Of a DNA stretch of 62,000 nucleotides, positions 56,110-62,000 are shown in pieces. Each line of letters opens with the position of its first letter. Within the stretch, counting starts at the first letter, position 1. Source of the stretch: Zygnema cylindricum (lineage: Eukaryota > Streptophyta > Zygnematophyceae > Zygnematales > Zygnemataceae); the NCBI GenBank assembly GCA_037447655.1, contig JBBHKE010001954.1, positions 1 through 62,000 of the forward strand. Direction: 5' to 3'. The notes beneath the pieces were generated by a model. That model did not search any database. It saw nothing but the letters and a program-made list of their open reading frames with translations, and was not told the origin of the DNA. Made by a program: the position numbers and the translations under genes.

Positions 56110-57600
56110 TCCCCCTCTAAAACTTATAATCCCCTCAAAAGTACATCATGAGCCGCGACTTTCATTAGCATATCCGCGGCTTCCTCGAATGTCGAAACAT
56201 ACAAAAACTCAACTTTCTTTGCGGTGGCCATATAACGTATGAAGTGCCATTGAATCCTGATATGTTTTGTCTTTTTGTGAAAGACATGATTCTTCACCAA
56301 TGCCATCGAGCTCATGTTGTAACAAAACATTCTCATGCAGCCAATAGCAATCCCATATTCTCCAAGTAGCTCTTTAATCTAAATTGACGATTTAGATGTG
56401 TGATACGCCGCCATATACTCCGTTTGGGTTGAGTTTAATGCAACAGTTGACTGAAGTTGCGATCTCCAAGAAACTCCCGCGCTGCCTCAAACAAAAGTAT
56501 TTCCAGACGTTGACTATCTTATGTCGAAATCTCCTCCCCAATCTGCGTCACAATATTCCACGCACTCCAACGACCAATCTTGATTGTACTTGCAAGGTAA
56601 CGAAATATCCTCTTCACGACCCCCCTATGAATTTTTTAGGCGCTTGACACAATCGGCTCACGACACAAACTATGGCTGAAATATTTGGTCACGTGGCCAC
56701 ACTTAAATACATTAAACTTCCAACGGTCTCATGATAGGGCACGTGGACAGTTTCCTCCTCCTCAAATTTGCGATATTGAAGTTTGGAATCTAGAGGTGTC
56801 AAAACCGGCTTAGAATCCAACATAACAAATTTTGTTAGTACTTCTTTGCAATATTGCGCTTGCGACAATTTAATATCCCCATTATCGTACCTTAAAACTT
56901 CCACTCCAAGAATATATTGTACGTCCCCCAAATCTGTGACTTTAAAATGTAGACTTAGGTACTCCTTCAATTCCGCGATTCGCGTCAACTTGTCACATAT
57001 CATCAAAAAATCATCCACGTAGACAGAAAATATTATTTGATATTCCCCCTCACCTTTTACGTAAACTCCAGAGTATGAAATTGTTCTTACGAATCCAAAT
57101 TCGGTAAGGACCTTGTGTAATCGTAAATACCAAGTCCTTGGTGCTTGATTAAGTACGTACAAGGGCTTTCGCAACCGCCATACCTTCCCCTTCTTCGACA
57201 CTACTCCCTCCGAAACTTTCATATAAACTTCCTCCTCTAAGTCACCATTCAAGAACGCCGTCTCTACGTCCATTTGGTGAATGTGCTTTTTGTCGGCAAC
57301 GACAATAGCAATAATCATCCTCAAAGAATCAAACTTCACTACCTGTGCATGTCTTCGTATAATCTACTCCTTCCTTTTGTTGAAAGCCCTTACAAACTAG
57401 CCGAGCCTTATGTTTTGTTATTTCCCCCGATGCACCAGTTTTAGTTTTGAAAACCACTTCGCATCAATAGCTTTTTTACCCTCCGGTAAGCTTACCTCCT
57501 CAAATGTTCGATTATCGATAATAGATTGAAGTTCTCTTTCCCACGCCGGTTTTTAATGCTTCTCCCAATCGCATGATTTTTGTGCTTCCATATACGATTG
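56110..57600 (-). pseudogene. Copia-E reverse transcriptase and RNase H
   Basis: From about 57600 down: EAQKSCDWEKH and ERELQSIIDNRTFEEVSLPE (RT entry), then a 216-residue open stretch (57339-56689) with HQMDVETAFLNGDLEEEVYM, KPLYVLNQAPRTWYLRL and the catalytic SVYVDDFLMI, followed by the connection HETVGSLMYLSV. The RNase H is represented at 56124-56640 in other frames, including the primate-like tail of Copia RNase H (KTKHIRIQWHFIRYM). Several stops and frame changes interrupt it. Confidence 0.85.
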
Positions 57601-58150
57601 CGGATCGCCCGGCATATTATCGCATAATGATTGCTATAAGAGGAAGTCTTCCTCCCTAGCCGCCGAAATATAATAATAAGAATTTTCAATATTTCCCTTA
57701 CCGTCAAAGGAAAGACGAGCCAGTTTCTTTCCCCTATTTTCTCGCATACTCCTCCTCGGCTCAAATTTTCCTCCTCATTTGCCGATTCCTCCTCAAAGAC
57801 ATTCGGACCACTCGATTTAGAAGACGAAGATTTCCTCGTGTCCGAAGACATTCCGGAATTTTTGCTTCGTGAATCCCCACCAATGTTATCAAAATTTCCA
57901 TATTCCACAATTTTACCTTTCCCCCTCTTAACATTGGAGGTGGATTCCGGATCAATTTCCGAGTCCGAATCCTCAATGTCATAAATATTTCCAATTTCAA
58001 ATTCATCATGAAAATCAAGATTAGAATGTCGCTTAACCGATCGAGAGATTGTGGATAATAAATCCTCGTGAAAATCCATATTCTTTGATTCCTCAATGAC
58101 ATTCCGAATCGGGTCATATTTTCGTAAAACATAGAACCTGCCAAAAGATC
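57600..58150 (-). pseudogene. Copia-E acidic linker before RT
   Basis: A Ser/Asp/Glu-rich chain (DIEDSDSEIDPESTSNVKRG, then SSSSKSSGPNVFEEESANEE) as found between integrase and RT in Copia polyproteins. It follows the gag Gly-rich tail with no protease or integrase between, which marks the large deletion at about 58080-58160. Confidence 0.6.
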
Positions 58151-58160
58151 AAGCGATAGG

Positions 58161-59469
58161 TTAAGGGCGGAAAATATTTGCAAAGTAATCGTCACCCATA
58201 AAGTGTCTTCCTCCTCTTCCATGGCGGCCTCCACGACCACCGCGGCCGCCAAGACGACCGCCGCCGCATCCACCGTATCGGCCGCCGCCGTCTCCTCTAC
58301 CGCCGCCGCTTCCTCCTCCGCTGGCTCCTCCATTTTCGTCCTTTGAATAGCATTGGGGGCTAATATGGCCGCATTTCCCGCAAAAATGGCATTGATGCTC
58401 CTTATCCGGGCAAGAAGCCTCCATGTGGCCAAGTTTGCCGCACTGAAAGCAAGCAATATTGGTTAGATCTAAATATCCAGGATGGGAAGGAGATCTCCGG
58501 GCCCTTCCGTGTCCTCTTCCCCCTCTTCCTCTCGGATTTCCACCTCAATAAATTTTCCCATATTTGCGAGTTGCTCAATAATAATATTAAATCTCTTTGC
58601 GGCCTCATCAATCGATTCATTCGGTTTCACTTTGAAAGATGTGTAGTCGGTATAAATGTGTTGCCCATTATTTTGAAGACTCTTCTAAAGTGATTTTCAA
58701 GGGCCACCCAACAATCATGGGCGAATCTTGGAGTAAGAAATAAATCATTTATAGAAGTGCTACATGATTGGAATAAACCACCAACGGCGGAAAGATTTTT
58801 CTGCGTCCACACACGATAAGCTCTCCGATCCGAGGTAGGCATCTTCTCTACCCCTTTTACCTTCCAAAGCCGTTTTAATTTAAATTGACATTTGATATAT
58901 TTCTTCCATGATTGATAATTCGTTCCATTGAAGATAACAATTTTTCCGGACATAGATTCAACTTGCTCGCCCCCTTCACTCCAATCATCAAGATCGAAAT
59001 CGTCATCGATGGGAAGTTTCCCCTTTCGAATCAATTCTCTCCTCTCCTCATCATCTCTTTCATCTCTTTTCGTATCAAAGACGCTTTGTGTCGGAATGGG
59101 ATCTCCAAAAATTGGAGGTCTTGTGACATGGTTTGCCTCCGAGATCCGTTGATCAACATAACGGAAAATACCATCCATCAGTTTTTGAAGACGATCTTCC
59201 ATCGCGTCATCTTCCTCCTTCTTTTTCCCTTCATTCTCCTTCCTTTGTCCGATCGGATCGACCGGAACGGCTTCCTCAAAAGTTTTGCCGGTGAAAGCAA
59301 ATGGAGTTTCTACTTCCGGATCCGACAATGATTCGGATTTGGATGGATCCGGAGGATCCCGATCTGGAGGTCGAGGAATTACAGTGGAAGAAGAAGGCAT
59401 CATAGGAGAAGGGGTATTTTTCTTCTTTCTCCCCATGGCAGCCAAACTAGCCACCTTTCTACACCTCAA
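58161..59469 (-). pseudogene. Copia-E gag with two zinc knuckles
   Basis: The 280-residue open stretch 59469-58627 begins in a basic, Pro/Ser-rich leader. The gag (UBN2/DUF4219-type) domain starts at about residue 180 with IVIFNGTNYQSWKKYIKCQF. After a frame change, 58440-58370 encodes two zinc knuckles in a row, CFQCGKLGHMEASC and CHFCGKCGHISPQC, followed by a Gly/Arg-rich tail (GGRGGRGGRHGRGGRH). Two knuckles differ from the single one in Copia-B and -D. Confidence 0.85.
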
Positions 59470-59481
59470 TGGAGCACAGAA

Positions 59482-59493
59482 GCTCCGATACCA
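59482..59493 (-). promoter_or_regulatory. Copia-E primer-binding site, tRNA 3'-end type
   Basis: Minus-strand TGGTATCGGAGC differs at one position from TGGTATCAGAGC, the complement of the plant initiator tRNA-Met 3' end. Two bases separate it from the LTR end. Confidence 0.85.
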
Positions 59494-59495
59494 CT

Positions 59496-59978
59496 TGATA
59501 GGATCTCACACAAAAATCAGAGTGCAAGACTACAGCGGAAGCATTCACATAATTCACACGAGAGAGAGCAGCCAATATATTTCATAGACATTTTCTCCCA
59601 TAAAAAGATTAAGTTCCCCACTCCCACTAAGCTGCACTATATAGTACATTTACTGTGACGTCACTATAATTTAAGTCAAACTAGATAGTGCGCACTGAGT
59701 GCATACAACTCAAATTGGGTCAACAACGAAACACAAAGAACTGCCGGTACAACTAACACGTACAGTCAAAGCCAACTAAAGACAAAACGTACATACCAAC
59801 CTTACACTCCAAACGAAACATAACATGGTCGTCATCAAACTAAATCTCCGCGAAACCACGAAACTACAATCCACTACACGACTAAATAATACCACCCGGG
59901 ACCAATAACTTAACGTAACGACATATTAGCCAGCCGCGCGACAGACCGTGACGGCCGATTACAAACTTTGACTTAACA
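59496..59978 (-). repeat. Copia-E 5' LTR (483 bp)
   Basis: Plus-strand TGATAGGATCTCACAC to GACTTAACA. Matches 51291-51771 plus 56079-56108. Confidence 0.88.
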
Positions 59979-59989
59979 GAGTATTCGCT

Positions 59990-60614
59990 ATTTTTCTCCC
60001 TGCCCGTCACGCGCATGTACGGAAAAGACGAGGATGTGCGGAAAAAAATCTGCAGGGGTCGCGGAAATCCACTTTCATTCATGGGGTCCTCGACAGAATT
60101 TTGCGTCGTCGTCGCCTCTTCCCTCTCCCTCTCCCTCTCACACTATCACTTTTATCTCACACTTTTTAGCATGAGGCATGACAAAACTGGTATGAAATTA
60201 AAGATATTTGAAAAACAATTCCTTTGAATACCTTTATGCATATTTTTATTGCAAGTAGATAGAAAAAAAGTAGAGAAAACAAAATCGGGTATCTATGGCC
60301 AAAAGTTCTTGAATCTGTGATGTCAACGCTGTCACAAGTGAGCGTGACGTCACAATGTTACAAAAACCCTAAATATCTGCCATGTCACAAAATTACAAAA
60401 ATCTAGATGTCTACAACTGTCGCTGTTTTTGGCGGCGTCACCAATTCCGTAGTACTCGTCAACCGTCACAAAGTTGTACCTACGTCTACAACCGTCACAT
60501 ATCAAATTTCCGATTTCATTTTTGCAACATAGGGACGCTTTTCAAAGTAGTACGGAACACTTTACTATAGTCCAAAGTACTTTTTCAAAGTATCGCTTAC
60601 ATGGGGACGTACCC
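59990..60614. mobile_element. PIF/Harbinger-like element, right part
   Basis: Ends ACATGGGGACGTACCC followed by TAA (60615-60617). Contains GCCCGTCACGCGCATGTACG and GTCTACAACCGTCACA like its relatives. The left end is missing because Copia-E abuts at 59978. Confidence 0.7.
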
Positions 60615-60726
60615 TAAAACACCGTTTCTTTGTGCACATTTGTCTGATTTTCGATTAGACCGCCAATGGGAAGGTGAAAACCTTATCCTTCAATCGCAAC
60701 TTCCGGTTAACAACCTGACAATGTAA

Positions 60727-62000
60727 GGGTGTGTTCCCATGTGTTCAAGAAAGGGTTTTTTTTCGTCATTTTCACAGAAAATGGGACTTCCAACGAGAAA
60801 ATATTACGCCGTACAAAAAATGGCCAAATACACAAGTACATTTTGCGTCATCTTGGAACTTGGAAGGTGCGACAATTTGGGGTTATTATCATCGCGACCC
60901 ACTTCGAGCTCATCTTCACACTTGCACTGGAATCAAATCGCAACCTGATTTTTATCAAAATACTAGTGTTGGGTATCGGGTAAATTCATATCCCGATAAA
61001 TTCGATATTCGATATATCGAATATCGATTGAGCAGAATCCTCGATTTATCGTACCGAGACCAACATAAACTATCGCGATATATGGCATTTTGTAAATTTA
61101 ATATTTTGTATTTTTTATATAATATGTTATTTAAGCGAAAAGGACAAATTGTCTGATACGCAACGTACGACGTGATTTTCGTTCCGTGACTTAAAGGTAG
61201 ATGCCGCAAATGTAATCGACAAACAAATACTAATTTTGTAATTCAAATAATCACTTATTTGGGGTATGGTTACATCTGGAGGTCTTTGTAATAGTACGGA
61301 CAACAAAAAATTTGTATTACAAAGGCCTCGGTTACATCGCGTATCGTCTGTAAACAAGTTTTTACTTAGGTGTTTTGATGTGAGTGGTTCCTTATAAGTC
61401 GACGATCAAATCTCTAAAATCGTCAAAAGTTTGAAAACCGACCATTTTCGAATGGAAATCCGTACTTGCGTATTATGTACATATACTTCGCAAGTGTACC
61501 GCGTCAATGTACCTCGAAGATCTCCTTCACTCTGCTGACTTTCAAGTAAAAACCGTATTTTTTTCCGCAAAGATTTTACTGTCACCTTGTCCGAAGACAC
61601 GTGACTTTAGAGACATGTGAGATTTTTTATTTATTTATTTTTAATGCTTCTATATATTAGCGATAGGATATATTGGCAAAATATCGGCAATATATCGCGA
61701 TATTTTGACTTTCGATATATCGAAGCAATATATTAATTATCGGGTACCTGAAATTTGATATATATCAAATATTGGCAAACGGTCCTCAATACCCAACGCT
61801 ACAAAATACTACCCTATTGACGAATATAAAACCGGGATTGCACGCGTCAAACGTTTTCAAAAAATTTGAACAACGGCGAGTACACTCTATTGTTTCCTTT
61901 GCTCGTCACGCGCATGTACGTACGAAAATGACGAGCATGTACAGAAAAAAAATCGTTGGGGTCTCGGACCTCCACTTTCATTCACTGGTCTTTTGCAAAA
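60727..62000. mobile_element. PIF/Harbinger-like element split by a hAT, running off the window
   Basis: Left end GGGTGTGTTCCCATGTG, preceded by TAA (60724-60726). The hAT at 60964-61801 interrupts it. The family interior resumes after 61810 and reaches the CGTCACGCGCATGTACGT motif near 61906. The right end lies beyond 62000. Confidence 0.75.
60964..61801. mobile_element. hAT-like element (838 bp), 8-bp duplication CAAAATAC
   Basis: Perfect 8-bp duplications CAAAATAC at 60956-60963 and 61802-61809. Ends TAGTGTTGGGTAT and ATACCCAACGCTA are 13-bp inverted repeats with one mismatch. The interior is rich in ATATCGATAT-like palindromes near both ends and has no transposase. An older copy is at 41739-42159. 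Confidence 0.93.

Larger units (their letters stand above)
51291..59978 (-). mobile_element. Copia-E, Ty1/Copia element with a conventional primer site
   Basis: 5' LTR 59496-59978 and 3' LTR in two pieces (51291-51771 and 56079-56108) because Copia-D landed in it. The primer-binding site TGGTATCGGAGC is at 59482-59493. Internal gag is at 58161-59469 and RT/RNase H at 56124-57600. Protease and integrase are missing: gag joins almost directly to the RT linker. The outer flanks TCCCT and GAGTA do not match. Confidence 0.82.

Noticed and set aside
51286-59983. Target duplication for Copia-E
   Set aside because: TCCCT and GAGTA do not match, so the two ends may have been joined by recombination; no duplication is claimed.

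Overview
This is a eukaryotic nuclear window made almost entirely of nested transposable elements, with one recognisable host gene fragment: exons of a plant-type cationic amino acid transporter (CAT), with spliceosomal introns, at 27788-30077. Plant-style Ty1/Copia and Ty3/Gypsy elements, a CAT gene, and primer-binding sites that fit my recollection of a plant-type initiator tRNA-Met point to a streptophyte with a large, repeat-rich genome. A charophyte alga or early-diverging land plant is my guess; the species cannot be fixed from this sequence. No bacterial genes, CRISPR arrays, rRNAs or intact cellular tRNA genes were seen.

Layout. 1-2094: non-coding, with a 368-bp foldback element and a hAT-related tandem-repeat fragment. 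2095-23008: a decayed Gypsy element (minus strand) split by later insertions. Solo LTR S1 (4658-5895, target duplication CATTA) and Copia-A (7820-21580, GTCAG) lie in the Gypsy. Solo LTR S2 (11563-12790) and the complete Copia-B (12979-20493, CCTTC) lie in Copia-A. A further solo LTR (18631-19679, AGAGG) lies in Copia-B's own 5' LTR. 23009-24000: hAT and other dispersed repeats. 24000-33900: the CAT locus, with two rounds of local duplication. One duplicated exon copy has a stop and a frame change, another has a stop, and three insertions (a TRIM, a solo LTR and a mariner-like MITE) have clean target duplications; two of the three also have empty sites in the sister copy. 34400-35110: four tandem hairpin-bearing repeats. 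35605-43092: nested DNA transposons of mariner-like, foldback, hAT and PIF/Harbinger type. 44095-59978: Copia-F, a solo LTR-F, and Copia-D inside the 3' LTR of Copia-E. 59990-62000: PIF/Harbinger-like sequence, one copy split by a hAT element and running off the window.

The most unusual signals are in how the retroelements use tRNA. Copia-A, -B, -D and -F carry a primer-binding site that matches the internal anticodon arm of initiator tRNA-Met, the half-tRNA mode known from Drosophila copia and yeast Ty5. The gag start codon lies inside that site. Copia-E and a miniature LTR element (TRIM) use the ordinary 3' end of what appears to be the same tRNA. The TRIM LTR also contains a 72-nt stretch that fits the full tRNA cloverleaf coordinate system, and most of the Copia LTRs carry an antisense tRNA-like box module. 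A tRNA-bearing LTR would be a counterpart to the 5S-rRNA-bearing Cassandra TRIMs.

All retroelement coding regions seen are interrupted. The CAT exons at 27788-30077 are open, but no 5' exons are visible in the window and the 3' exons are only weakly supported, so whether this is a working gene is unknown.
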